Assembly (NCBI GenBank): GCA_027032075.1
Contig: JALVOC010000007.1
Location: 1-53,695, forward strand
Source of the DNA: Chromatiales bacterium
Lineage (GTDB): Bacteria > Pseudomonadota > Gammaproteobacteria > UBA6429 > Thiohalophilaceae
Direction: 5' to 3'
DNA: 53,695 bases
In this document: piece after piece, positions 1-9,001 of the stretch
Layout: each line of letters opens with the position of its first letter
How positions within the stretch are numbered: the stretch's first letter is position 1
Program-made: the position numbers and the translations under genes
Notes under the pieces: model-generated
Database searches by the model: none
What the model saw: the letters and a program-made list of their open reading frames with translations, nothing else
Told to the model about the DNA's origin: nothing

Positions 1-884
1 CTGCCGCCCTGGGCAGTCGCCGTGCTGCGGTTGGCGCTGAGCAACTGTTGCAGGTTGGCAAGAAAGACACCGGAGTCATTGGATGCCTGGTAGTGACCTC
101 CCTCTTCAGGCGAAAAAGTGACATCCGTGTCTGGCAATGCGGCCGTGCCGTGAGCCGCAGGTGTAAAATGTTGCGAACGGTTTATGCGGGCTTTGATTTT
201 TGGCAGTACACCCGCTGCAATAAATTCCTGATTGATACTGTCATACAGAGGGCCAATGTCGGCAACCAGCTGGTGGTCAAACAGTTTATAGATGATCAGC
301 TTGATCTTCAGCTCGGTGTCCAACGCCTGCGTAACCTTGGTAAAAGCGTTGCAAATCGCCTTTGGCCCCATTGGATTGGTGTCATCATCGATGGTGATGT
401 GTGAGGCGATTTGTTCCAGCCGTTGTTCAATGGCGCTGATTGCAGGACCGAAATTACTTTTGATCTTTGTGACCAGATTGGTAATCGCAAGCGACTCTTC
501 CAGATCGGTTTCCTCCACCAGGGAAAGATCATCGATTGAGAGTTCATTGTTTAACTGTTCCTGGGCTTGTTCTTCCTTGTGATCCCAGAATTCGTCAAAG
601 CCGGTTTCAATCTGCTGATAAAACTGTTTTTCAATGTCACTGCGATGCAGGCGCACGAGCCGCATCGAATCGAAATAGAGGGATTGATTTGCATTGTTTT
701 CTGCTTTCCCCGCCATGGCGAACAACGCGTCATCGGCATTGTCCAGCATGGCCTGTAACGATGTCTTTAAATGCTTGAGCGTGAGGTTGCGGCAAGTGTC
801 GAGCAGCTTGCGGGCTTTTACCTGACCCTCGATTCCATGAGGTTGGTGGGTGGAGAGTGGGACAACTTTGCCGTCAGCGCTCAT
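1..884 (-). CDS. DUF1631 family protein, N-terminal part (runs off the left edge)
   Basis: The reverse strand is open from the ATG at 884 to the window edge, giving about 294 residues with no stop. The translation contains LFAMAGKAENNANQSLYFDS followed by MRLVRLHRSDIE, which I recognise as the conserved N-terminal region of DUF1631 proteins (usually about 700-800 residues). The sequence is acidic, helical in character and without a signal peptide, so it is probably cytoplasmic. The function of the family is not established. The gene lies about 65 nt downstream of a cyclic-di-GMP-I riboswitch on the same strand, so its expression probably follows the level of that second messenger. No strong ribosome binding site precedes the start. 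Confidence 0.85.
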   Translation of the reverse strand, partial: MSADGKVVPLSTHQPHGIEGQVKARKLLDTCRNLTLKHLKTSLQAMLDNADDALFAMAGKAENNANQSLYFDSMRLVRLHRSDIEKQFYQQIETGFDEFWDHKEEQAQEQLNNELSIDDLSLVEETDLEESLAITNLVTKIKSNFGPAISAIEQRLEQIASHITIDDDTNPMGPKAICNAFTKVTQALDTELKIKLIIYKLFDHQLVADIGPLYDSINQEFIAAGVLPKIKARINRSQHFTPAAHGTAALPDTDVTFSPEEGGHYQASNDSGVFLANLQQLLSANRSTATAQGG

Positions 885-949
885 TCAACTAATACCTAAA
901 CGTGTGTGTAGAAACAGCAGGAACGAACCGACAGGGAAGGTGCACGAGT

Positions 950-1040
950 GGATGCTGCAACCCCGCTATCATGGTCATACCCGAAGACCGGTGGTTTTGC
1001 GTCCCCGCCTTTCGGTCGGGTTTGCCTTTGCAGTTGTTAA
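950..1040 (-). ncRNA. Cyclic-di-GMP-I (GEMM-I) riboswitch
   Basis: Read on the minus strand this matches the GEMM-I aptamer in order: P1 arm CTGCAA (1033-1028), GGCAAACC, a short helix capped by the GAAA tetraloop of CGAAAG, the conserved GGGACGCAAAACC, a second helix closed by GGTC/GACC, then ATAGCGGGGTTGC and the other P1 arm TTGCAG (960-955). The layout and conserved blocks follow the Vibrio Vc2 aptamer. It lies 65-70 nt before the DUF1631 start codon. I see no clear terminator between aptamer and gene, so control could act on translation. I cannot say whether it prefers c-di-GMP or the related cAMP-GMP. Confidence 0.87.
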
Positions 1041-1485
1041 ACTGTAATTAACTATCGGTCGGATCGGTCACCGGCGCCAGTCGAATTGTGTCAACTTGTT
1101 CACAATTCCGGAAGATTACCCCCCTTGCCGCATTTTGAAGATAATGGTGTGGAAAAGATTGCCTACTTCGATATGGAGTATCCCCCTCTTTTGCAATCTT
1201 TCGGTTTTCCTGCGCGGAAGGTTGCAGGGGTAAAAGGGCTTACCCTCGTTGTGAAAATCCGGCATGGTGAGGCGCGTTATCGCCAGCGGTCTCTGATTGG
1301 CAGCGCACCGCTCAGGCTAAAATACCTTACGGCTTTCATGGGATTCTGTTTCAGGCGTTTGAACTGAGTTTAAATTTCATTTTTATTTTGCCAAACGATC
1401 TTGATCAATTCCTTTATGCCATCCCGGATTGTATAGTGAGGCTCTTTACCGCAATATAGTCATACAATTTTTCAGAGTAATCGCG
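1041..1485. other. Intergenic stretch between the riboswitch and nnrS
   Basis: About 445 bp separate the two diverging transcription units. A TTGACA hexamer lies on the minus strand near 1090 and may be part of the promoter of the riboswitch transcript, but no convincing -10 was found at the right spacing. The perfect 8-mer TTGATCAA at 1401-1408 lies before nnrS but lacks the 4-nt spacer of an FNR/DNR box. No gene is supported here. Confidence 0.4.
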
Positions 1486-2673
1486 ATGCAAATAGAGGAA
1501 CCGAGAAAAAACAATATCAATGCCTGGGCGCCATTCGGGCTTGGTTTTCGTCCTTTTTTTCTGCTGGCAGGGATCTCTGCGGTTGTCTTGATGTGGATCT
1601 GGCTTGGAGAACTGTCTGCGCCGGCAGAATTCAAGGCGTATTATTCCGGCAGTTACTGGCATGCACATGAAATGTTGTTTGGTTACACCGTTGCCGTTGT
1701 TTCGGGATTTTTGTTGACCGCGGTGCGCAACTGGACGGACCTGCCGATGCCTTCGGGCAGGCCGTTGCTCGGCCTGGTATTGCTCTGGCTGATTGCGCGT
1801 TTGTTACCATACGTGTCAGGCGTGATCCCTGCCTGGCTGATTGCTGTGGTGGATTTGAGTTTATTGCCGTTGGTGGCGTGGTCGATGGCGCTGAGAATCG
1901 TCAAGCGGCGGCAGTATCGCAATCTGATTTTTGTTGTCGTCGTATTTTTCATGTTTATCGCCAATCTCCTGGTTCATCTGGAAGTGATGGGCTTCAGCCA
2001 GAATACCGCGGGCAAAGGGTTGTACTTGATGATGTTCCTGGTGATGCTGATCATCACGGTTATGGGGGGCAGAGTCATTCCTTTCTTTGCCGAGCGTGGT
2101 GTTCAGGGGATCACGACGAAAAGCTGGCAGCTGATTGAGATCATGAGTGTGGTCAGCGTATTGTTGCTGCTGACAGCCGTCCTCTTTTTCAACGATACCC
2201 TCGCCATGTCAGCAGCACTGCTGGCCTTTGTGGTTCATCTGATCAGGCTTGCTGGCTGGTACGACAACAAAATCTGGCAGGAACCACTGGTGTGGATTCT
2301 GCTGGTGGCATATGCCTGGATTGTCCTTGGCTTCGGTTTGATTGCGCTTGCATACATGGGCAAGATGCCGTTGTTACCCGCATGGCATGCCTATACCGTC
2401 GGCGGCTTGGGCGGCCTCACCCTGGGGATGATGGCGCGTGTTGCGCTGGGGCATACCGGCCGGGCGATGAAACTGCCAAAGTGGATGGCAAGCGCCTTTG
2501 TGTTGATCAATGTTGCTGCTGTTTTCCGGGTAATCCTGCCGTTGCTGTTACCACAACATTACCAGGAACTGGTCAACATAGCGGGAGTTTTGTGGATCGT
2601 TGCCTTTTTGATCTTCGTTGTCATTTATACTCCTATTCTGCTGAAAGCGCGGGTGGACGGGCGACCCGGCTGA
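1486..2673 (+). CDS. nnrS: NnrS family haem- and copper-containing membrane protein
   Basis: The 395-residue protein is almost entirely hydrophobic, with about twelve membrane segments. It carries the NnrS hallmarks: APFGLGFRPFFLL at the N terminus, WHAHEMLFGY near residue 55, and the late WHAYTVGGLGGLTLGMMARV followed by ALGHTGR; the histidines are the likely metal ligands. NnrS proteins are linked to nitric-oxide tolerance and denitrification in other proteobacteria; the exact reaction is unsettled. An upstream TTG (1429) keeps the frame open, but I chose the ATG at 1486 because family members begin shortly before the FRPFF motif. The gene stands alone, without visible nor or nir neighbours. 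Confidence 0.93.
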   Translation: MQIEEPRKNNINAWAPFGLGFRPFFLLAGISAVVLMWIWLGELSAPAEFKAYYSGSYWHAHEMLFGYTVAVVSGFLLTAVRNWTDLPMPSGRPLLGLVLLWLIARLLPYVSGVIPAWLIAVVDLSLLPLVAWSMALRIVKRRQYRNLIFVVVVFFMFIANLLVHLEVMGFSQNTAGKGLYLMMFLVMLIITVMGGRVIPFFAERGVQGITTKSWQLIEIMSVVSVLLLLTAVLFFNDTLAMSAALLAFVVHLIRLAGWYDNKIWQEPLVWILLVAYAWIVLGFGLIALAYMGKMPLLPAWHAYTVGGLGGLTLGMMARVALGHTGRAMKLPKWMASAFVLINVAAVFRVILPLLLPQHYQELVNIAGVLWIVAFLIFVVIYTPILLKARVDGRPG

Positions 2674-2722
2674 GAGACAGTGCGAAAAAGTGTCGATATC
2701 AAAACGGACTAACCCCCCTCAT

Positions 2723-2854
2723 CTTTATACGTTCTGAATAGCGGGAGTTTTTGCAGGGGAGACAGCCGCTTCCCTGCGGCTGACGGACATGTAGCCCCCC
2801 CTGGCCCCGATGCTTCGTTACCTGAGTGTACTGGTATTCGGAACGCCCGTTTAG
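2723..2854. repeat. Dispersed palindromic repeat, copy 1
   Basis: The right end at 2832-2854 (TGGTATTCGGAACGCCCGTTTAG) differs by one base from the end of the best copy at 44209-44310. The left end near 2724-2742 is a decayed inverse of it (GTTCTGAATA). Next to the right end lies TTACCTGAGTGTAC, shared in inverse orientation with the copy at 29203. The interior also contains CCCTGCGGCTGACGGACATG (from 2772), found again at 29363. The copy begins 50 bp after nnrS. Confidence 0.75.
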
Positions 2855-3290
2855 CATGATTTGGCAGGACAGCCATACCCTGCGCGGGCCCGCTTTGCCG
2901 CTTGCGGATCAAGGGAGGAGATGCCCGCGTAGCTGCGTTCAGGGTAACGGGGTGTGCATATATGACAATTTTGTCAGGGATCATTAAAAATAGCGTTGTC
3001 GTGCCTGCCGCTGATCAAATACCAACTATACTATGTGAAAAAACAATAATAATATTACTCTTGATTACCTGGAAAAGAGGAGACGGATGCCGGCTGACTA
3101 TCACCTGTTGAAACGCGTATTGATTGAATTGGTGGCAATGTAGTGTGCTCCCGTATCGTTCCTGGTCTGTAGACATGTTTTTATCTTGCAAAATTGACAG
3201 GCTCATTTTTGAGTGTGGTTGCTCCCGTGGATCTGCAATGCCCTTTCCTGTGGGTGGAGAAAATTTATCCTGTTCCCGGGTGTGGTGGAG
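2855..3290. other. Intergenic stretch before the binding-protein gene
   Basis: About 435 bp. The first 100 bp are GC-rich (ACAGCCATACCCTGCG and following) and vaguely resemble the interior of the long repeat copy at 29203, so they may be repeat debris. From 3000 the sequence is AT-rich and probably holds the promoter for the downstream pair of genes; TTGACA at 3193-3198 is a possible -35. No gene is supported. Confidence 0.35.
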
Positions 3291-4244
3291 ATGAGGGTAG
3301 CGATAGTTTTGCTGTTTTCGATCCTGGTGTTTTCGGATGCCGCGCTGGCTGCACGCTGTTTGTTTGTATCCTCCTATCATAGAGGATATGCATGGTCGGA
3401 TGGTGTGGAGCGGGGTGTGCGCAAGGTTCTGGATGGAAAATGTGAATTGCGCCAGCTAGACATGGATACCAAGCGTAATAAAAGCGAGGAATACATAAGA
3501 AACAAAGCGCTGGAGGTCAAGCATCTGATAGATTCCTGGAAACCGGATGTAGTCATTGCGGCTGATGATAATGCCGCCAAGTATGTCATCGTGCCTTATT
3601 ACCGGGATAGTAACATTCCGTTCGTGTTCTGTGGTATCAATTGGTCCGTTGATGAATATGGTTTCCCTTATAAAAACGTTACCGGCATGGTTGAGGTCGC
3701 ACCGGTGAGACAACTGTTTGAGAATATTGAGACGATCAGGACAAAGATTCATCGAATCGTTTATATCGGGGCGGACACTCTGACGGAGAAGAAGAATTTT
3801 GCGCGTTTCAATAAAGTGGCAGACAAATACAATTACCAGATAAGAAAAGAACTCGTAAGTTCAACAGCTGAGTGGCTTGCCGTATTTAAAAATGCGCAAT
3901 CGAGCGATGTAGTGGTGCTTGGAAGCAATTCAGGCATACCGGATTGGGATGCCGAGAGCGTAAAGCGGTATGTTAAAACGCATATCAAAACACTGGTGAT
4001 AACAAATCATGAGTGGATGATGCCCTATGCGATATTCGGTATGACTAAGATTCCGGACGAACAGGGTGAATGGGCTGCCTTGTCCGCACTAAAAATACTT
4101 GAAGGCCTGAAGCCGTCCGCGATTGCGATAGTGCCAAACAGAAAATGGGATATGTATATCAATAAATCCCTGTTGAAAGTTACAACCATAACAATGCCAG
4201 AGACATTGTTATTAAAGAGCAAGTTAATCGGTAATGAAGAATAA
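3291..4244 (+). CDS. Periplasmic substrate-binding-like protein (ABC_sub_bind / PF04392 type)
   Basis: A 317-residue protein with a clear signal peptide (hydrophobic core VAIVLLFSILVF, likely cleavage after ALA near residue 21). The mature part starts CLFVSSYHRGYAWSDGV and continues with an alternating alpha/beta pattern, including PDVVIAADDNAAKYVIVPYY and IPFVFCGINWS, as in the ABC_sub_bind family. The ATG at 3291 was preferred over in-frame upstream codons because GGTGGAG precedes it and it gives the signal peptide. No ABC permease or ATPase lies nearby. Instead the gene overlaps by 11 bp a CHASE-PAS-GGDEF-EAL gene, so I infer that it presents a small ligand to that sensor rather than importing it. 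Confidence 0.8.
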   Translation: MRVAIVLLFSILVFSDAALAARCLFVSSYHRGYAWSDGVERGVRKVLDGKCELRQLDMDTKRNKSEEYIRNKALEVKHLIDSWKPDVVIAADDNAAKYVIVPYYRDSNIPFVFCGINWSVDEYGFPYKNVTGMVEVAPVRQLFENIETIRTKIHRIVYIGADTLTEKKNFARFNKVADKYNYQIRKELVSSTAEWLAVFKNAQSSDVVVLGSNSGIPDWDAESVKRYVKTHIKTLVITNHEWMMPYAIFGMTKIPDEQGEWAALSALKILEGLKPSAIAIVPNRKWDMYINKSLLKVTTITMPETLLLKSKLIGNEE

Positions 4245-6981
4245 GCGGCGTCATACAAAAAACATTTTCAGGCGCAGAGTGATAGCCACCTTGCTGCTAT
4301 GCGTCATCATCTTTTCCCTGATTGCGACAATTACAGTGTTGTTGGGCTATGCCGAAAGCAAGCAGGCATTCCAGAAATATGCGAACTCGATTGCGTTACA
4401 GATAGAACAACGCTTATATGAGGTGGATACCGTCAGTTCCTCATTGGTGGCTTTGCATCACTCGGCAACGTCGTTGAATGCCAGTGAGTTGGGGCAGTTT
4501 TCGCGCGAGATGATAAAAAATTATCCGCATATCTACTCGATTGAATTTGTTCTGCCGGTTAGCAGAGAGGAACGTCCACGTTTTGAGGAGGAAATGCGGG
4601 ACGAGGGCTATGCCGGATTCAGTATCCGTGAACTCGACAGCGAAGGTAACTGGCGGCGCGCTGCGGAGCGGGAACTCTATTTGCCGATTGTGTTCATGGA
4701 GCCCTTGCGGCCGGAAACCACCCAGAATCTCGGTTTTGATTTGTTGTCGGATCAAAGAACCAGAAAAGCGGTCCTCTATGCGATTGACAGCGGTAATACA
4801 GGCATAACAAACCCACTCGAACTCGTTCAGGGAGGAGCGGCATTGATTGTGGTGAGGGCCGCATATAAAGGCCGCGTCAAGCCCGAAAGCGTAGAGCAGC
4901 GACGCCGCCAGCTGGCAGGTTTGTATGAATTGCTGGTGGTGCCAAAATTGTTGCTGCAAAATATCGACACCGGAATCGACAAGCAGGAAATCAGCCGTTT
5001 TGTCCTGCGCCATAGCAGATTTTCGGCAAGTAACCCGAAGGGTGTTTTGTATTCCGAGAAGACCGGGAGGTTGCCTCTTGGGGCAAAACTGTTACCTTCC
5101 TTGTCATTATCGGTGGTGATGCCGAGTCTGGGGGGGAAACTGGCGCTGGATTTTGACAAACAGTTAAGCATGCTGAATCTGAATCTGCATTTGATTCTGC
5201 TGGAGTTGTTGTTTTTCGCGGTGGTTTATTACTTGTTGCTGAATACCTTGCGCCAGCGGTTGCATCGTGATCTCGAGCGTGAAAAGGCGGAAGATGAAAT
5301 TTTTCGGGAAAAAGAACGTGCGGAAGTCACGCTTCACTCCATTGCTGACGGTGTGATAACCACCGATGTGATGGGCAAGGTTGAATATCTGAATGAGCTC
5401 GCTGAAAGGATCACCGGTAAAACCTGTGGCGAAGCGATTGGCAAGCATGTTTCCAGTTTGATAAGTATTATCGACGAAGGCACCAACCTTCCGCTCGCCT
5501 GCCCGGTGAGCCGTGTGCTGGCAAGCGAAAAAGTGGTCAAACTGACACGAAATATCGTCATTGGCAGGAGTGGAGGGCGAAAGTTCGCGGTGGATTTGAC
5601 AGTTTCACCCATCCACAATCGTGCGGGCAAGGTTATTGGTGCAGTGATGGTGTTTCATGATGTTTCCACTGAACGTAATCTGGCCCGTGAAATGGCGTAC
5701 CAGGCCACCCATGATGTTTTAACCGGCCTGTATAACCGGCGTGAATTCGAGGCGCATATCAAGCAATCACTGGTGCGCAGGCAGGGGGGCTTGTCAATCG
5801 ATACAGTCTGCTATATGGATCTGGATCAATTCAAGGTCGTAAATGATACCAGTGGCCATATTGCAGGTGATGAGCTCTTACGGCAATTGGCTGCATTGTT
5901 AAAGAGCCGTCTGCGCGAATCGGACATTCTTGCCAGATTGGGTGGAGACGAATTTGGTCTGCTGCTCTTTGATTGCAATGTCAAACAGGCTATAACCATC
6001 GCAGAATCCATCAGAAAGCTGGTAAAAGGATTCCGTTTTTACTGGGATGAGAAAACTTTTGAGGTGGGCATTAGTATCGGTCTGGTCGAGATTACTCCCG
6101 AGATCGGTTCGGTATCTGATGTGCTGAAAGCTGCGGATTCAGCCTGCTATCTCGCCAAGGACAAGGGTCGCAATCGCGTCTATATCTTCCAGCCGGATGA
6201 TCGGGAACTCACTGTGAGGCATGGGGAAATGCAATGGCTGCATCGTATCCAGCGTGCCTTTGAGGAAAACCGTTTTTATCTGGTGCAACAAAAAATTACA
6301 CCACTGTTTGATCCAACGGCAACATCACATAGTGAAATTCTCTTGCGTATGCTGGACGAGGATGGAAAAACTGTACCACCGATGGCGTTTATCCCGGCAG
6401 CAGAACGCTATGACATCATGTATACCCTGGACAAATGGGTAATAAGCAAATCACTGGAAATTATCAATAAAAACAAGGATGATCGGACGGTTTACAATAT
6501 AAATATATCAGGTCAGTCACTTTGCAATGAAATGTTTTATAAGTTTCTGGTTGATGCTGTCGATAAAATGCATATCAATCCCGCCAGAATATGTTTTGAG
6601 GTAACTGAGACGGCAGCCATTGGCAATCTGGTAAGTGCAATGAAATTGATGCTTAAGTTAAAAGAGGCAGGCTGTTTGTTTGCGCTCGATGATTTTGGCA
6701 GCGGTCTGAGTTCTTTCGCCTATTTGCGCGATTTGCCGGTTGATTTTCTTAAAATCGATGGTGCTTTTGTACGGAACATGGTGGATGATACTATCGATGC
6801 TGCAATGGTGGAAGCAATCAATCATATCGGACATATTATGGGGATCCGCACGATTGCAGAATTTGTGGAAGACGATGCGATTATCGGCAAACTGCATAAT
6901 CTGGGGGTGGATTATGTGCAGGGATATGGTATCGAGAGCCCGCAGATGTGGTTCAACGCGGAGCAGGCTGGCGTGTCCTGA
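4234..6981 (+). CDS. Membrane sensor with CHASE, PAS, GGDEF and EAL domains
   Basis: A 915-residue cyclic-di-GMP protein. A membrane helix at about 16-38 is followed by a periplasmic CHASE domain (about 60-260), a second helix (about 317-338), a PAS domain (about 365-480, beginning HSIADGVITTD), GGDEF (about 485-650) and EAL (about 665-905). The cyclase motif GGDEF is intact at residues 570-574. The EAL signature is EIL at residue 701 onward; the metal-binding Glu is kept, as are FEVTETA and DDFGSGLSSFAYL, so phosphodiesterase activity is possible but not certain. Its start overlaps the preceding binding-protein gene by 11 bp, pointing to translational coupling and a joint sensory function. 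Confidence 0.92.
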   Translation: MKNKRRHTKNIFRRRVIATLLLCVIIFSLIATITVLLGYAESKQAFQKYANSIALQIEQRLYEVDTVSSSLVALHHSATSLNASELGQFSREMIKNYPHIYSIEFVLPVSREERPRFEEEMRDEGYAGFSIRELDSEGNWRRAAERELYLPIVFMEPLRPETTQNLGFDLLSDQRTRKAVLYAIDSGNTGITNPLELVQGGAALIVVRAAYKGRVKPESVEQRRRQLAGLYELLVVPKLLLQNIDTGIDKQEISRFVLRHSRFSASNPKGVLYSEKTGRLPLGAKLLPSLSLSVVMPSLGGKLALDFDKQLSMLNLNLHLILLELLFFAVVYYLLLNTLRQRLHRDLEREKAEDEIFREKERAEVTLHSIADGVITTDVMGKVEYLNELAERITGKTCGEAIGKHVSSLISIIDEGTNLPLACPVSRVLASEKVVKLTRNIVIGRSGGRKFAVDLTVSPIHNRAGKVIGAVMVFHDVSTERNLAREMAYQATHDVLTGLYNRREFEAHIKQSLVRRQGGLSIDTVCYMDLDQFKVVNDTSGHIAGDELLRQLAALLKSRLRESDILARLGGDEFGLLLFDCNVKQAITIAESIRKLVKGFRFYWDEKTFEVGISIGLVEITPEIGSVSDVLKAADSACYLAKDKGRNRVYIFQPDDRELTVRHGEMQWLHRIQRAFEENRFYLVQQKITPLFDPTATSHSEILLRMLDEDGKTVPPMAFIPAAERYDIMYTLDKWVISKSLEIINKNKDDRTVYNINISGQSLCNEMFYKFLVDAVDKMHINPARICFEVTETAAIGNLVSAMKLMLKLKEAGCLFALDDFGSGLSSFAYLRDLPVDFLKIDGAFVRNMVDDTIDAAMVEAINHIGHIMGIRTIAEFVEDDAIIGKLHNLGVDYVQGYGIESPQMWFNAEQAGVS

Positions 6982-7008
6982 GCCTTGCGGCAGCGCCGAT
7001 TACACTAT

Positions 7009-7096
7009 AGTCATTCCGCTGGATGCCGGGAAACGCCAAATCATCGATGTGTAATACAGATCCCGGGTTTCCACTGCGTTATCTCCGGTATGACGA
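7009..7096. repeat. Decayed inverted repeat of the GTCATTCC...GGAATGAC type
   Basis: GTCATTCC at 7010 and a terminal TATGAC at about 7089-7094 are imperfect inverse copies, and the inside carries GCCGGGAAACG and ATCCCGGGTTTCCACTGCG in opposite orientation. This resembles short intergenic repeats found in many proteobacterial genomes. It lies between the convergent ends of the sensor gene and the phosphopantetheinyl transferase gene. Confidence 0.5.
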
Positions 7097-7138
7097 ATCA
7101 ATCAGTGCTTGCTTATAGCTGTTCCTGTTTTTTATCCT

Positions 7139-7768
7139 TTATGGCAACTCAATTTCGCAAAGCGTTAATTCTTCCAAGGCGCTATTTACTGCAGTATGCG
7201 CATAGTAATCTTCGTGTAAGGGTATGTCATAGAGTTGCCATTTGCTTTCATACAGGGTGGCCTCTGTGCCATTTAGCTTGACTGCCGCGATATCCTCGAG
7301 TCCCTTGTCGCCATATGCCTTGACCACGGCTTCTTTACGGGTCCACAGTCTGGTGAGGTTGTCCGGTTCCTTGTTGATGAGATGCAATTCTTCCTGGTTA
7401 AAGTAGGGTTTCAGAGTGGGCCAGGTTTTGGGCCGTTTTGGTTCCAGATCGAGTCCGATGGGGCCGGATTTTGACAGTGCGCAGGCAATCACCGAGCCGG
7501 CATGGCTGATATTGAAATAAACGGGTGATTCGGCATGTGGCTTGCCACGCTCCGAAAATTGCAGGTTGTTGAGCTGGAAATGAAGCTGGCCAAGCAGGCG
7601 CATGCCTGTCTTCAGGAGTTGCAGGCCGATGAGGCTGCTAAGTTGTTCCCGGCTGTCCTGTAACTTGCGGATTTGCGCCTGTTTCTCCGGTGGTAATTCG
7701 CTAAGCCAGTCCCGATGATGGTGTGGTTTGATATTTTCGACCTGCATTATGTTGTATAGGATAAACAT
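7139..7768 (-). CDS. 4'-phosphopantetheinyl transferase (Sfp/HetI type)
   Basis: Transfers the phosphopantetheine arm of coenzyme A to a serine of carrier proteins. The 209-residue protein shows the family signatures: FNISHAGSVIACAL, the metal-binding GPIGLDLE, and WTRKEAVVKAYGDKG, the W..KE...K motif. I chose the ATG at 7768, with CAGGG upstream, over a TTG at 7792. The size and the two-part fold place it with Sfp-like enzymes rather than AcpS. No polyketide or non-ribosomal synthase gene is in the window, so its partner is unknown; it may serve fatty-acid ACP or a remote cluster. Confidence 0.9.
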   Translation of the reverse strand: MFILYNIMQVENIKPHHHRDWLSELPPEKQAQIRKLQDSREQLSSLIGLQLLKTGMRLLGQLHFQLNNLQFSERGKPHAESPVYFNISHAGSVIACALSKSGPIGLDLEPKRPKTWPTLKPYFNQEELHLINKEPDNLTRLWTRKEAVVKAYGDKGLEDIAAVKLNGTEATLYESKWQLYDIPLHEDYYAHTAVNSALEELTLCEIELP

Positions 7769-8308
7769 CTTGAACCCTGGCAATAAAACCAAATATAGAA
7801 CTTGCCAAATGGCACTACATCCCCCACTGGGCCGGCTTGTTATCGAGGTTGTGCAGGAAATTTTATTCTAAACCCGAGAAGGCCGGTAATTTACTGGCAG
7901 CACAGAGATCCTTTGCATACCTTCAGAATTGAATAACAGTTTTTCCTGGCGAGTGCAATTGATTTGTTCGCAACATTTGCAATTGTTCACGTTTTTTCAG
8001 GCCATGATGGCCATCCCGTAAATTATTAAACGGCTAATCGGAAAACCGGATCAAATCAGAGTTTACCTGCTCTTGACCCCGCCCTGATGCCCGTGGCGTA
8101 AGTGGCGTGGTATTCGAACACCTATTGAGATGACTGTGCGAAAGGGGTGTTCAGTTCGTTGGTTGACAAGCCGGCTCTCCGCTACTTCCCCAATGTCTGG
8201 AGTCGTAACCTGGAGTCAGTGGTACATACCAAGGATGCGGGGAGGAGCGGAACAAGCTGTCGCCTTGTGGCCGTGTCAGCAGGGGCGGGCCAGCGGTTCC
8301 TGTGTTAT
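7769..8308. other. Intergenic stretch between the transferase and adk
   Basis: About 540 bp with no gene I can support. It holds one end of a dispersed repeat (8081-8129) and, at its right, the adk terminator. The remaining sequence from 8130 to 8300 has a high-GC, structured look but no recognisable RNA family. Confidence 0.4.
8081..8129. repeat. Dispersed palindromic repeat, partial copy 2
   Basis: GCCCTGATGCCCGTGGCGTA, then AGTGGCGTGGTATTCGAACA and CCTATTGAG, matches the right half of the 44209 copy. It is most similar, in inverse orientation, to the copy at 20286. The opposite end could not be identified with confidence. Confidence 0.6.
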
Positions 8309-8341
8309 AAAAAAAACCGGCAGGTGAAACACACCTGCCGG
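8309..8341 (-). terminator. Rho-independent terminator of adk
   Basis: A perfect 10-bp stem CCGGCAGGTG/CACCTGCCGG (8317-8326 and 8332-8341) with a short loop is followed on the minus strand by a run of eight T. It lies just after the adk stop codon at 8354. Confidence 0.9.
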
Positions 8342-8353
8342 GATAGTCTGAAG

Positions 8354-9001
8354 TTATTGCCCCAGTTTTTCTTTAATCGCTGCAATCACGTCTTCGCTGG
8401 AGGTGGCGTTAACGGTGACCAACAGACCTTCCTTTTCATAGAAACCAATCAGGGGAGCTGTTTTCTCATTGTAGGTTTCCAGGCGGTGGTTGATCGCTTC
8501 AACGGTTTCATCATCACGCTGGATCACGGGGCTGCCACATTTGTCACAGACGCCTTCCTTTTTCGGCGGGTTGCTTTTGACGTTGTAGATAGCCTGACAC
8601 TCGGGATTGGAGCAGGTGCGGCGGGTGGTGAGGCGATCGAGGATCACTTCACGCGGCACGTCGATGTTGACCGCCATATCCAGTTTGATACCGAGTTTCT
8701 GCAGCAGCTCCTTGAGGGCTTCCGCCTGCGGAATGGTGCGGGGGAAACCGTCGAGGAGAAAGCCTTTTTCACAATCAGGCTCTTGCAGACGGCTTTCCAT
8801 GATCCCCATGATCAATTCATCGGGAACCAGATCCCCGCGTTTCATGTAATCTTCAGCCTGTTTACCCAGCTCGGTGCCGGCCTGTACCGCCCCACGTAAA
8901 ATGTCGCCGGTGGAAATCTGTACCGAACCATCCAGCTTGGTGAGTAACTTTGCCACGGTCCCTTTTCCGGCCCCCGGTGCGCCTAACAGAATCAACTTCA
9001 T
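8354..9001 (-). CDS. adk: Adenylate kinase (zinc-type LID)
   Basis: Catalyses ATP + AMP to 2 ADP in the cytoplasm. The 215-residue protein has the P-loop GAPGAGKGT at 7-15, QISTGDILR, and FLLDGFPRTIPQAEAL. The LID carries four cysteines (C130, C135, C152, C155) able to bind zinc; the first pair is spaced C-X4-C. It is of normal length and has its own terminator. This is one of two adenylate kinases in the window: the other, at 21788, has a C-X2-C first pair and a long lysine-rich tail. The two are clearly diverged, so this is not a recent duplication. Confidence 0.96.
   Translation of the reverse strand: MKLILLGAPGAGKGTVAKLLTKLDGSVQISTGDILRGAVQAGTELGKQAEDYMKRGDLVPDELIMGIMESRLQEPDCEKGFLLDGFPRTIPQAEALKELLQKLGIKLDMAVNIDVPREVILDRLTTRRTCSNPECQAIYNVKSNPPKKEGVCDKCGSPVIQRDDETVEAINHRLETYNEKTAPLIGFYEKEGLLVTVNATSSEDVIAAIKEKLGQ

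Noticed and set aside
1086-1367. A 93-residue plus-strand frame between the riboswitch and nnrS
   Set aside because: No ribosome binding site, no recognisable family and unlikely composition.
1401-1408. TTGATCAA as an FNR/DNR box before nnrS
   Set aside because: The consensus has a 4-nt spacer between TTGAT and ATCAA; this site has none.
8147-8899. A 250-residue plus-strand frame opposite adk
   Set aside because: It crosses the adk terminator hairpin and has no domain; adk on the minus strand is certain.
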